Positions 34,901 to 47,900 of a stretch of 64,000 nt of DNA are shown here, piece by piece. The DNA is taken from contig NC_091115.1 in NCBI RefSeq assembly GCF_024713975.1, positions 4,857,501 through 4,921,500 on the forward strand. The letters run 5' to 3'. Below the pieces are notes generated by a model. It was not told where the DNA came from. It searched no databases and worked only from the letters and a program-made list of their open reading frames with translations. The translations under genes were made by a program, and so were the position numbers. This DNA comes from Paralichthys olivaceus (taxonomy: Eukaryota > Chordata > Actinopteri > Pleuronectiformes > Paralichthyidae). Each line of letters begins with the position of its first letter. Positions within the stretch are counted from its first letter, which is position 1.

Positions 34901-37900
34901 ACATTTTAAATTGGATTTTGGATAAATTGCACTTAAAATATGTGAATTTGTAAATCATTAAAAAAGAAATACCTCTAACCTTGTAATTTCTCACTTAAGA
35001 AAGAAGATGGGGTGGTTATAACTATATTATATTATATTATATGATATGGTAAATGTTGTGTTTGACAGGCGGGCAGACCCAGCCAGTAGCTGCTCCTAAT
35101 CTCTTTATGGGCCTGTTTTGGTCTGGTGAGCTCGGCCTTGCTGACTGGAATAATGGTTGAAGTCTTGAGAGGAGAAATCAAAGAGATGGATGGCAGAGTG
35201 TGAACTTAATACCCTCTGCCTCTTACTGCTGTTCTCACACTAATATGTCGGCAACCTGTCTGTGTAACTTTGCTTACTGAGCGTTCGTGCTTCATATTAG
35301 ACAGCTGATCAACAACATATTACTTGATCTAAGTTTTGGCTTATTTATCAGTTTGGAGGAAGAGGAGAGGAAGCAGGAGGTGGCAGAGAAGCCAGATAAG
35401 GAGCGAGCGAGCGGGTGGGTGAGGTTAGCTGGCGAGCTGGTTGATACTTGATCAGCAGCGGGGATGAATATTTCACTGGTCACACGGCTGAGAAACTCCA
35501 GCAACAACATCCAACTCAGAGAGACAAACTAACTGTGTGTGTTGTGCCCCTTGTGAGAACATGTGCACATAATATTATTTGTGTTGGTGCGGCTGCCGCT
35601 GAATAATTCACAGGGATGTTGAATTAGAGAAGAATTGAACACTGTCAGGAGAAGGTGTTGAGTGGAAAGAAGCAGGAATTTGACAGACTGAATAATTCAA
35701 AAGGCGAGTGTCTATACACGCCTCATTCAGACATCGAACCATGACATAACCAAACCACATTAGTTTTCAGTGTTGTCACTGTCAGTTAAAATATATAAGT
35801 CAGTCACAGTGGGCTGCCAAGATTCCCCTGCACTGAAACGATGGCTATATATTATTGTCGGGATTTGTTCTCTCCTGTTGTGATGAAACATTCCTGTCGT
35901 AGTTTTCACATAGTATTGGAGATAATGTGATATGTGAGTGAGGAAATACTGCAGCGGACTTCAGGGAAAATGAAAGCAGCATTGTTATCTTATCAGTGCG
36001 GTAAATCAGTTATTGTATTCCCACTGATATTGATTTCAAATGCAACCTGGTGCTATTGTTCTGTCATGTGCACAGTTACTCACATTCCTGTCAGTGTGTA
36101 TCTAAGTTAGTGACACTAACAGTGTGTATGTAAGTTAGTAAGGCAGTGAAACACTGAAGCTCCATCCTGTTGTCTGGATGTTACGGCCTCGATTAGCAGG
36201 TCAGTGATCTGTGTTAGTTGTGAAACTCTGATCTGGCACCGTGTGCATGTGAGAGATTAGCCGAGCTCTGCTGCACTGTCTGTTTTAAAGAGAGTGAATT
36301 TGCTTCCATTTTAGATAAATAACCAAATCTCATTTAGCGCTACTTTAGCTATCAGATTTAATTGAATCCCTGGATGACCATCGAGCCACTAAACACACTG
36401 AAAGTGTAGCAGGAGATTAAGCACAAATATCAGAACTTGACCATTGTACATCACATCGTTGAAGCTGTGTTGCTCTTGACAGCCAGAGAATGTGAAATCA
36501 ATTCTGTCCATGTTTTACACGATTATATTAAACTGCTGTGTGGAGATGCACAGAACCATTCGGGGTCTGACCCCTCTGCTAACTATTAACCAATAATCAA
36601 ACAGTGAATGGCTGCAGAAAACACTCAGGTCAGGGACATTGAGTCTGTTTACTTAAGCCAAAGAGCAAATAGCCCAAACAAACAGAATCACTACATATGT
36701 ACACAACAATTTGATATGTTTCCTCAAGACACTGAGATTATAAATATCAATATTGTCTTATTGCTTTAATAAAAGATAAATTTCGACCTTTAGTGCCTTT
36801 AGATCCTTTATATTGCAGCTCGATTGTGTTGTCATTAGTAAACACTCTGTACCTTGATCTTTTCTCCTCCATATCATTATCAGATTAAGATGTAACTCTG
36901 GAAACAAAGTGAGAAATAGTTAACAAAGCCTAAACACACAGAAAAATGTATTGAACTCAACTCTGGTTTCAGTTTGATTTATTATTTATTTCCTTTCTTG
37001 TAGCTGAGCTGATTGTCAACCCTTAATTATGGGTTTATTTTTGAGTGTACTATTAAAGGAAGTGGGTTTTTTTCTTTAAATTTAATTAACTCTGATTTAG
37101 TCTGAATTGATTGGCCCTGAAAATGAGTTTTGGGGAATAAAAGGAACCTTCTCTTTTCATTCGAAACACCAAAGCCCAACAGTTGGGGTTTGTTTCGTTC
37201 CTCCGGTGCTTTGCCAAGAACCTGCTTCTATAAATATTCCCAGGCTCACAGGCTGCTCTTCTCATCTGTTCCTCACAGGTTTGCTAAGAACCTGTCACCA
37301 GACAAGATCAACCTCAGCACGCTGAAGGGGGAGGGCCAGCTCACCAACCTGGAGCTGGATGAGGAGGTTCTTCAGAGCCTGCTGGACCTGCCCACCTGGC
37401 TGGCCATCAACCGCGTGGAGTGCAACAAGGCCGCCATCCGGGTGAGGGACACAGTCCTTGAGTCAGTTTGTGCATTTCAAAGGAACAGTTAGACATTTTT
37501 AGAAAAAGACTTTCTACTGTAGAATAGGATGAGAAGGTAGATTCTCTTTTCTTAAATATGAAGATACAGGTGGCTGAGTTAGGGGAAAATAGCTGCTACA
37601 TAAAAAAATTGAAATGCAAAAACAGCACGTGGAATTGAACCACCATCCTTCTGGTTATGGGACGACCAGCTCTACCTCGATAGTTGACCCGCCCATTTGT
37701 GACCAAGAAAGAAATAGTCCAGGCAATCATCAGTAACCCTCTGTAAAAGAGCTTATTGTCATTTATGTTGCTTTTATGTTTAGGTATTTGCAGTTAAACG
37801 GACATTGGAATCTTCTCTTTTAAAGCTATGCATCAAAAAAGCCTCTTGGTTTTTCCCAAAAAGTCAAACTTCAAGCTTTATTGCTTGAAGGTGTAAACTC

Positions 37901-40900
37901 TCTAAATTAGACTTTGTCACTTTGCTATTATTGCTATTGTTAAAATCAAAGTACACAGATAAGATGGATATTGCCGACCGACATTCAAGTTAGTGTCCAC
38001 AACTGATTTATGTGTTTACTCTTCAGGCCTGAAACCAAGAAAACTATATTTTTACTGTTTAGGTAGAGACAGGCACATTGTTCAGGATAAAGTGAAGTCC
38101 ACACACTTATTAACAACCAATGAGTCTAAGTTGTAATGCATGCACTCTCTGCCGGAGCTGTGTGGTGCCCCTGATGTGACGCCAGTCGTGTGTATGAGCA
38201 GACTCTGACACACCCTGGAAACAGTGAATGGAGCTCCAGTTTCCGTCATGACTGGATTTTTCATTCAGACCAAAGTCTAACCTTCCACCTCTTCTTTTCC
38301 TCCTCACTACTTTCCTGCACGACTCAGCTCTTCTTAACTCTTCCACACATACTTCATGTTTGAGTCCTGGTCTTTGTGGTTATGTCAATAGTAATCTGAA
38401 TAACAAAACAAACTCTTTGGCTTATTGAAGGTCTTAATTTGATTATTGCTTATTCTGACAATGACTTTACTCAGGTTAGGATAATCAGAGAATTTCAAAT
38501 GGCAGCATCCTCTTCAGACTATTGTCTTAATCTGGTTTGTTTTGTAATGCAGCTATAATACCCACATGATTTACAGGCAGTGTTCAGGGCATCCGATTTC
38601 TGTTGAGCAGTGGAGCTGGTGAATGGAAACTTGTGTCACCGCCTGTATTTCCCTGTTTACTGGTAAACTGGTAAAAATGAGAGAGAGCAGAAATCAGAGA
38701 TGTGCATCTCACTTCCTCACATCTCTGTCATCTTTGTGTCTTCCTGTTACAGACAACACTTTCCTGTAAAAGACTCACACTCAGATTTATACTAAATGAA
38801 AGTTGCTCTATGGATTGATATTGTTGAATGAAGTTTAGAAAATCAATTCTGTAGCAGCAGGTGATTCTCTTCTACTTACACACACACACTCATAAATACA
38901 CACACTGTTGTAAACTGTAATAAATAAGTGACAGACATGAGTGTACACCCCCTACTGGCACCTCACAGTAATTCTACAATTCAGGCATGTGAATGAAATG
39001 TGTCTAATTCTATTAGTGAAGCAAATCCAAGTCTCTCACCTTTTGATTTATGACGTCTTGAAGAACGAGGCACTCTGTGGAAAATAACTGCAAGTGAACA
39101 AGAAAGTTTAATCTCTTGTCCTTTATAATTTGACACAGACGTGAATCAAGAGGCTGCATGTTGAGGATTATGGAACTGCCTGTCGGTCTCCACTTTTCTT
39201 TTTACTCCACCTCTCAGCTGCCTCTCCTGCTGTTTTGAGTTGATTTAATTTGGTGCATTTCAGTTGCATTTGAAATAATTTGTATATTCGACAGACTGGT
39301 AATTTATTTTGTTAATTTGGGAGGAACAAAGAATGATCAGCTTGCTGCAAGGATCAGAATGTTTTAAGGCTGAAAAGCTGAACCACTGTTCTGATTTTAT
39401 TCACAGATACCATGGACAAAGTTGAAGACTCATCCAATCTCTTTGGTAAGTTTCACCAGCGAGTCTTACAACACCCGGTTTGCCTACAGCTTCACAAACA
39501 CACCACGAATGTGTTGAGCTTTTTGTCCTGAGCTCGGTTTGTCTTCCAGAGCTCCTCAGCCTGGATTTTGTAGGAGTTACAAGCCGTCTTCAATGTTGTC
39601 CATTTTCTGCATGATTGCGTAGAGATTTTCGCTCAAGCCTGCTTTGCATCAGCGTCATTGCTGCCAGCTTCTCCCTAGTGGCAGCCACCTTGCTGAGCGG
39701 GGCGCAGGTGTCAGGTTGACAGACCGCCAGGCTGGTCCCAGTCCCCAGGTAGCTGCGAGTCCCAGCACACAGACTGATGGAAACCAACAACAACGGAATG
39801 AAACCTACGCCACTTTTTCCAACACTCGCCTCAACAAAGCGTAGTGTGTGGTCCACAAGTCTCAGTCCTGATATAAACATCCAGTACAGAAAAACAGAAA
39901 ATAATCACATTACATATAATCTTTATCACGACCACATTATACAAGAGCATTGTCTTAAAGGGCACTTAACGGAATCCGCTATTGGTGAACACAATGATAT
40001 CACACCTCCAACGATGGCAAGGAAATATTAACCAACAGAGTGAAAAGTGAGTGCAAGTCAACAATCTGTCAGCAGCTCTCGCGTCTTCATGTTAATCTAC
40101 TGAACTAAACTGCAAATGTCCAGCTATTCTTCAGTCAAACATTGTATTTACCTTGGTTACCATGTTTGTTTTATATGAAGAAACGAGAGGTGCAAACAAT
40201 ATAAAAACAGGAGGATGTAGGTTGGCCTCAGCAGCATGGCATTAATGGAAAAAAAGAAGAGACCTCAGTGTAAATGTGTTTTTGAGCCTGTGACTTGCCT
40301 CTTGTTTCAGACCCTGGATAAAGTGGTGATGGAGATGAGTACCTGTGATGAACCTCGCCCCCCCAACGGCCCGTCTCCCATAGCAACAGCATCCGGACAG
40401 AGGTGAGCTCTGTGATTGTTTTTTTTTTTACACAAGTTTTATCCATTTCAAATGTTGTTCAGCATATGGACACATTCTAAATTAATTTGAGTGATATTCA
40501 ATTTAAGTTGGGGGTCTTTTATGTATATTGTATATTTTATTCACTTAAATAAAGTAATGAATAGATGTCTAGATAAGGAAATGTGACTGATAAAGTGACC
40601 ACTGACTTGTAATTCTGATCTAGAATCTGTTTATCCTGATCCTGGCTCATAATACGTTTCTCTCCATTTGTTGCTAAGCAATTCTCACCACCTTGTTTTC
40701 CTCACGTCCCTCCACTAATGTCCACCTGTGTGTCTGTGATCCAGTGAATATGGCTTTGCTGAGAAGGTGGTGGAGGGGATATCTCTTTCCATCAACTCCA
40801 TAGTGATCAGGATCAGTGCCAAGGCCTTCAACGCCTCCTTTGAGCTCTCGCAGCTGCAGGTCTACAGCGTCAACACCAGCTGGAGCATCGGCGACCTGCG

Positions 40901-41925
40901 GTTCACCCGCATCCAGGACCCTCAGAGGGGAGAGGTCAGTACATTTTTTATATCTGAGAAAAGACTACGAGGTTGTCATGTTTTCTAAATGGAATCCTGC
41001 CTGTTTGGTCCAGATCCTGACGTTTAAGGAGATAAGCTGGCAGATGATCCGCATTGAGGCAGACGCCATCCAGAGCGCCGAGCACGAGATGTTGAGCGCC
41101 CCCATCCGCCTCATCACCAACCAGTCCAAGATTCGAGTCACTCTCAAGCGACGGGTCAGAAACAAACACAGATTCAGAAATTTTCACCACACAAAATTTG
41201 ATGAACCAGATATCAAACACAAGCGGCTGTGAGCAACATCCTGTTGTTGTTGCTGTGAACAATAGTCCCTCTGTTTGAACTCCAGGCGGCTCGAGGAGCC
41301 ATTCATCACACGAATAGTGTTTACTTTAACAAAAAAAACCTAATGCATGTGTTGAATATTTAATATAATTCAGTATCAAGTGCCGAAACTGCTTTTATTT
41401 GTCGTTTGAAAATATTTAACCACATTTGTTTCTTTAGGCTTTTATAGTCAAACTGCTGAACCAAGATTTTACCTCTAGACAAAGTTCAGTTCAGTTCCAG
41501 TGAATTTGCACAATAAAGGAATTTAACTACAATTAAATGAAGCCCTCCAGCTAGCCACACCTGCGTGATGAATGTTAACACCATGGATTCTGTCTGACAC
41601 AGATAAAGGACTGTAACGTGGTGGCCTCCAAGCTGATTCTGATCCTGGATGACCTGCTCTGGGTGCTGACCGACTCCCAGCTCAAAGCCATGGTGCAGTA
41701 CGCCAAGTCCCTCAGCGAGGCCATGGAGAAGTCCGCCCAGCAGAGGAAGAGCATGGCCACAGAGGACCAGGTACACATACACAGCATGACTGAGGGGTTA
41801 ACACATGTAGACCAGGCTCCAGAGACAATCTTTACCAACTCCCTCTGTTGCTCAGACCAGCACACGATTTGTTCTTAAATAATGTTGACCTGGTAACAAA
41901 TTTAGATTCGTCCACATTGCCTACA

Positions 41926-41988
<63 letters not shown>

Positions 41989-44900
41989 CACAACATAGCA
42001 CCCCCTCGTACCACAGCCACAGGCATTTCATCAGCCGTTATGTTATTGGTAAAGTATTTCTTTTTCTTCTTCACAGGCTCAGTTAGTTTCTCTCTTCCTG
42101 CAACTGCACTCTTATCTTCCTTTTTGCTCGAGTCTGTGTCTCTCATTGTGCTCCTATCTCCACCACAATCTCTTTTACACAGTCAGATAAAGACTTCTGT
42201 ACCCATGCTGGAGAAGCACCAAAACAGCCCAATGATCATCATGCACTCGCACAAGCATGACCACGAAATCCAACTACTGGCCCCTCAAACTAAATTTCAG
42301 ATTTGCCTCCTTCTCTCTTTGTCCCTCACACTTGTTAGTGTCTCCACCCTGTGTGGCTGTGCAATGTAACGTTTGACAGTGACAGTTTGATAGTATTTCC
42401 TCTGTCTGTCATCTCTGTATCATCTTCCTTCACCATCTTTGTCTCTCACTGTTGCTGCCATTGCCTCTCATCTTTGTTTCCTATTGTTTTGCCCTGGAAA
42501 CACATGCATACATTCATAACTCACACAGATAGATCACAGATAGCCACATCTGATTTCCTGTTCAGTACTTGGTGTGTTTTCTGTAATTTGGTCTGACACG
42601 CCATCTGCTGGATGGAAGAAGTACTGCCTGAATCTGCTGTTATTTTGAACCAGATTGGGTGTTAGCTCTGTACAGATTCACATTATTTGAGATATTTGCA
42701 TCTTCATTCACCAGGCGTCTTCAGCGCCGCCCACAGCCCAGCAGGTACGAACCCAGCAGGCGTCCACAGCCGCTGATCAGACCGCGACCATGGCCAAGCT
42801 GTTCAGCGCCTACGATGTATGCGAGACGTCCCACCACCTCCAGATCACACATCTGGACCTGCACATCTGTGATGACATCCATGCAAAGGACAAAGGTACC
42901 ATAGACACAGATTTACAAGTACTTTCTTTTCACAACAGACATTAATGCACCTTAAATGTTCGGATGCTTTTTTTAAATTCTGGTTTTCCTTCCACTGTGC
43001 AGTGATTAACAAGAGGATAACAGGAGGGGCCATGCAGCTTTCCTTCAGCTCCATCACTCTGGACTACTACCCTCTCCACAGAGCAGGTGTGAATCATGGC
43101 CAATAACAGCTCACCATGAAGTCACTGCAACCTATTCACTGCGCTGCAATACTTACTGTCTGTTTTCATCACTGTTAGCTCAGTTTGCCACCCATTGTCC
43201 CACTCTCACACTCTCCAACATCCCCAGGTGAAAGCTGTGCCCACTGGATGCACTACAGCGAAGCCACTAAGACCAGGGAGGGCTGGGCGCGGAACCTTCT
43301 CGATGAGTTCAAGTCCAACGTGGAGATGCTAAAGAGTGCAGTTCGAGACCAGCCAGGCGCGGCCCCTGCACACGGCTCCCCACAGCATGGTAACAGTTTT
43401 CCTCAACCTGTTGTAGGTGTGTGTTTTTGGTGGAAACGCAGCACCACACCAGCATTTATGTGGGTTTTCTGTCCTCCAGTGTCCCTTAGGGACGATGTTT
43501 ATGGGCCTCTAGGAAGTCAGGAGAGATCAGGAGGAGGAGTAGGGCTTAGGGAGGCAGATGAAGGACTCCTAGAGTGGAGCCCACACACACAGCCTCCAGC
43601 CCAGTGCTGCTGGTGCCTAGAGCCAGGTACCACGGTGTGTGTGCGCGCAGACTTGTGCGGTGATGCACACCTTTTTTGCCAGGCCCAGTGGTTTGCTATC
43701 GGAGAACTGAGTGGTCGATCTGTTTGTCTCCTTCTTGGTTGTTCTTTTTTCATTTTTATACCCCTCTCTCTCTCTCTCTTCTCTTCCATCGCTTTCTTTC
43801 TTCTTCAGGTAAAATAAACACCTGCTCGAGCAGTTCCTTCAGTCCTCCTCCCCCGCAAACGCCCAAGACCCAGCTCATGTCCAGCTCGTTCGTTCTCAGG
43901 ATGGCTGACTTCAGCATCTATCAGGTCACCACAGACCTACACAGTCGTGCAAAGCTTCAAATACGCAGTCACTGAGACTAATGCTTCTCCTCTCTCCTTT
44001 ACCAACTTTGTCTATTTTGTGTTGCAGGTGTCGACGGCAGACCAACGTCGCTCCAGCCCCAAAACCATGATTTCCTGTAATAAGAAGTCCTTGTACCTTC
44101 CCCCAGAGATGCCAGCCATCCACGCCGAGTTCACAGAGTACTACTTCCTTGACGGAAAAGACTACCCCAGTACGACTTCTGTGTTTTAACACCCGAGCTA
44201 CAGTAAAATCATGAAAGCAGCTTCTTGTATTAGAATGGTTAATCTTTATTAGTGAATCATCCTGTGTAAAAAGCTGATTTTCTACTGCCAGCGACTCCTC
44301 TTTTCCTCACCTCCCTTTAGGATCTGTTCAGCTCGTTCATTCAGCTGTGTCAGGTCCTGTGTGCCTGAGGACATTGATTTTTCTGAATTGCACTCAGTGC
44401 TCTGAATGAGGGATCACCCAATTAATTCATATTATGGATTTCTCACAGATTCTCCCCATTAGGAAACATTGTGTGAACATTTAGAGGATTTCTTCTCTGA
44501 GTAATGATCCTGTGGTCAAATTTCCAAACACAGCATTGCAAAAAAAAGATTATTATTCTCTGTCCTTCGTTTCTGTCTCGATGACTTTCAATGTTCCCTT
44601 CCTCCTGCTCCTCCAGTCCCATGTCCTAACCTGTATGCCCAGCTGAACGCCCTGCAGCTGGTCCTGGATCCTCGCAGCCTGGTGTGGATCAATCTTTTCG
44701 CCCTTGACCTCAGGCAGAGTCTGGAGCAGTTCATGGAGATTTACAAGCTCAACGACTCGCAGAAACCTGACGAGCATGTGGACATCAAGATCGATGGCCT
44801 CATGCTCAAGGTGAAGATGACGGCAGACGTGATCTTTATTCATCTTTTACCTTAATCTCATGGTATTTATCCATAATTCTTGGTTTGTGCTTCCCATCAG

Positions 44901-47900
44901 CTGGTGATCCCCACTGATCGAGACGCCTCCTGTGCTCCTGACCTGCCTCGCTCCATCTCCATACAGACTTCAGAGATGGTGGCCACTAACACCCGACACC
45001 CTGCCAACTGCACCCGCTCGCACCTCGAGGCCCTGCTGCAGTCCTTTGAAGAGGAGCCTTTCTTCTCTTCATCTTTCTCCTCATTCCCTCGCTCCTCCTC
45101 CTCCCTACCCCTCCTCCATCCCGTCTTCCAGCTTCACGCGCACGAACAAGACACCAAGCTCCACGAAATCTACCGGGGCCTGGTGGTGCCGACGCTGGGC
45201 ACAAACTCCCTCAAGATGCCGGCCGCCACAGACTTTTGGGCGCTGCACTTCGCCCAGTTCTGGGTGGACTACGAGGGCACCCGGGGAGGCAAAGGGCGGC
45301 CGCAGCCCTTTGTGGACTCCTTCCCCCTCACGGTGTGGGCGTGTCAGCCGGCGAAGCTTGTCCAGCACCAGGAGAAGCTGAGAGGTGCTGCTGGATCAGG
45401 TCTGTCCCCGAGTACATCAGTAGAAGCTGTTGCACGCCTGCAGAGGAAACGCTTACTCAAGGAGTATTACAGCACTGAGGGTGCACAAGCATCATCTCAC
45501 AGCATTGATGCTCCACTGCCCCCCAGTAACGGACTCCATAAGCCCGTCTCATTGGACAGTCTGCCCTCCTCCTCTTCATCAACATCAAGTAAAGATGGAG
45601 ACGTGCATGTGTTAGTGCACGTGCAGAAGCATTTAAGTGCTCAGGTATGTTTGTCATCCTTAAAAATTAATTTATATCAAAATAAGGTCAGACACATCAA
45701 CAACCCTTCTGTTTTCTGAGCTCTTGAGTTTCTTTCCTTGCTGGTTTTATTTTTTTTTATTCATGAAGAATAATGTACAAAATATTGAGGTCATTTTTAG
45801 TCAGCACTTTCCCAGGTTGAAATGACAGTTATTGCCCGCAGCAGATTACAGCAGCTGTCGATAATAAACATTAACGCTGTCATTAATTTGCTCAAATGCC
45901 AAAATGACGGTTTAAATTATCTACTGTCAAGTTAATGAACTTTCTGGTGTCGGCAGTTGGCCGGGGATTGTTTGTAAGTGGAGGAAAGTTCGCCCTGAGA
46001 TCACAAGTTGAGTCTTTTTGTATGCTGCTGAAATTTCTTCCTTGCGTGTCACGGTCGTCTCCCTTGCAGGCTACCATGCCTCCCACTATTTTCGGCTGTA
46101 CCGCTCTGTTTCATCTGTCTTATCCGTATCCGTAAGCCTGGGATAATCCCCAATAGCTAAATGGATTTGATGCTGTATGCATAGTGATAAGTCAGGAGCA
46201 GGACTGCTGCAGTTTCTTCTCTCCTTGTTCTGTTGATTCAGGCTTGATTTACCACAGATCACGTCATTGTAAAGTCACTTTGGTGTTTTCATGTGTGTGT
46301 ATGCAGGTGAGCCACCGGCATTATGTGTTCCTGATGCAGCTTCAGCGCAGCATCAAGGCCCTGCAGCAGACGCTACAGCAGGACCTGGAGCAGATGGGCT
46401 CCAAGAGGGAACGCAAAGATCTGTCTCAGTGTCCTGCCGACCACCAGCCCTTCACCGTCTGTCTGGGCCTCCTGCTGAAAAGCGCAGAGGTGTCCCTGCT
46501 CCTGAAGCCCGTCGCCCAGCCTGAAGGTTCAAGGTCTCCTTTAGTGTCGGAGCTCTCGCCATCAGAGAGCCGAGGAACTCTGGAGCCAGGGAGCGATGGG
46601 GGAGAGGCGACAGAGAAGAGGGAGAAGGGGAATGAAGGGTTGGGGTCTGAAGGAGGAGGCGCCAAAGGATCATGCACTGTAGACCAGCTGTTATGTGGTG
46701 AAGGCTCAGAGAGTGCGGCCACGCAGGGTCCTGCCCCCCTCGTTCCCACCTCCACGACAACTATGCATCCAGAGTCAAATCACAAAGCCTCACTGGAGGA
46801 GAGGACTTCAGCTAAGAGGAGGAGTTCAGAAGAAGGGGGTGAAGTGCTGGTGGATGGGTTGACTGTGGGTGACGGAATGGGGGCTGGACTGGACTCTAAA
46901 ACCCACACAAGTGACCCTTTGTCGGACCCACTCAGCAGCAAAGACTGGAGCGACAAAGACAAAGCTGCAGCTGCTAAGATGCCTCAGTCGATATCCAGGT
47001 TTGTCACCGAAATGTCGTCAAAATGCACTGAACTGATACCACACTAAATAAATCTAAATATTGTCAGTGCTGGACACAAGGTCATCAACAGATTTAGAAA
47101 TGTTGTGGATTAGCATAAAATAGACTTAACAGTTCATCCGCTTATTAAAAACAAATCAATTATTAAAGGAGACATATTCTGCTCATACTCAGGTTCATTA
47201 TTTTAATTTGGATTATTATGTTTACATGCTCAAACGTTCAGAAAACACACAACTGTCCTTTGCTGCAGCTCCTCTTTTCAGCTTCTGTCTGTTTTTACCT
47301 TTGTAAAACTTTAACAAACACAAAAGATAAACCTGGACAACACAAAGAAAGACGACCTGAAAAGCATCATACGTCTCCTTTAAAATAATACTTATGTAGC
47401 CCTTTAAAAGATCGCCTCATAGTTGTAAACCAACTTGATGAATACGTCTCTAACACAAGCTCTTTGTGTTGAACCCCTCATGAAAGTTTGTCAGTCTGAG
47501 TGCTCAGCGGTCAGACCTCACATGTCTCTGACATTGTGTGTGTGTTGGCTGCTCTGAAGCTGCCCTGTCTTCCTCTGTGTGTTTTCCTCATCCCTTGTCC
47601 GTCAGCACCAAACATGTTGTCATCTTTCAACTCATTCACTTCCTTCTCTTCCTCTTGACTGCTGCTTTGATCCAACGCGAGGTGTTTGTGTGTGTGTGTG
47701 TGTGTGTGTTTTCTCTCTACCAAGGAAAGGAAGTTTGTCTGTGGTTTCTGATCTCCTCAGCTCTTCAAACTCCAGCAGATCCACCTCCCTTTATTCCATT
47801 TCCAACATGTAAGGCACTGGATCTGTGACTAGCTGTGATGATGACAGTGTGTATGGGTGCATATATGTGTGTGTCCTTGTTCTCTGTGATTATTGGATGA

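Larger units (their letters stand above)
29001..37278 (+). other. bltp3b: bltp3b intron 1 (8.3 kb), no gene seen
   Basis: The first 230 bp remain CpG-rich and contain a G-run followed by a self-complementary GCTAGCTAGCTAGC stretch (about 29247-29276). The rest is AT-rich with three dispersed repeats listed separately. No exon-like frame with family resemblance was found. Confidence 0.6.
37442..42714 (+). other. bltp3b: bltp3b introns 2-7, no extra gene seen
   Basis: Intervals 37442-39406, 39446-40310, 40403-40744 and 41771-42714 are non-coding. They contain a SINE-like remnant (37624-37694) and a CA microsatellite (41928-41980). The shorter introns in between hold nothing notable. Confidence 0.55.

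Noticed and set aside
37624..37694. Candidate tRNA gene on the minus strand
   Set aside because: A and B box-like sequences are present, but the stems do not pair and the sequence matches a tRNA-derived SINE head.
43390..43808. Continuation of the bltp3b exon past 43389 (210-codon open frame)
   Set aside because: The GTAACA donor at 43390 and the acceptor at 43808 restore the conserved frame (GKINTC...[13 protein letters not shown]). The read-through is intron.
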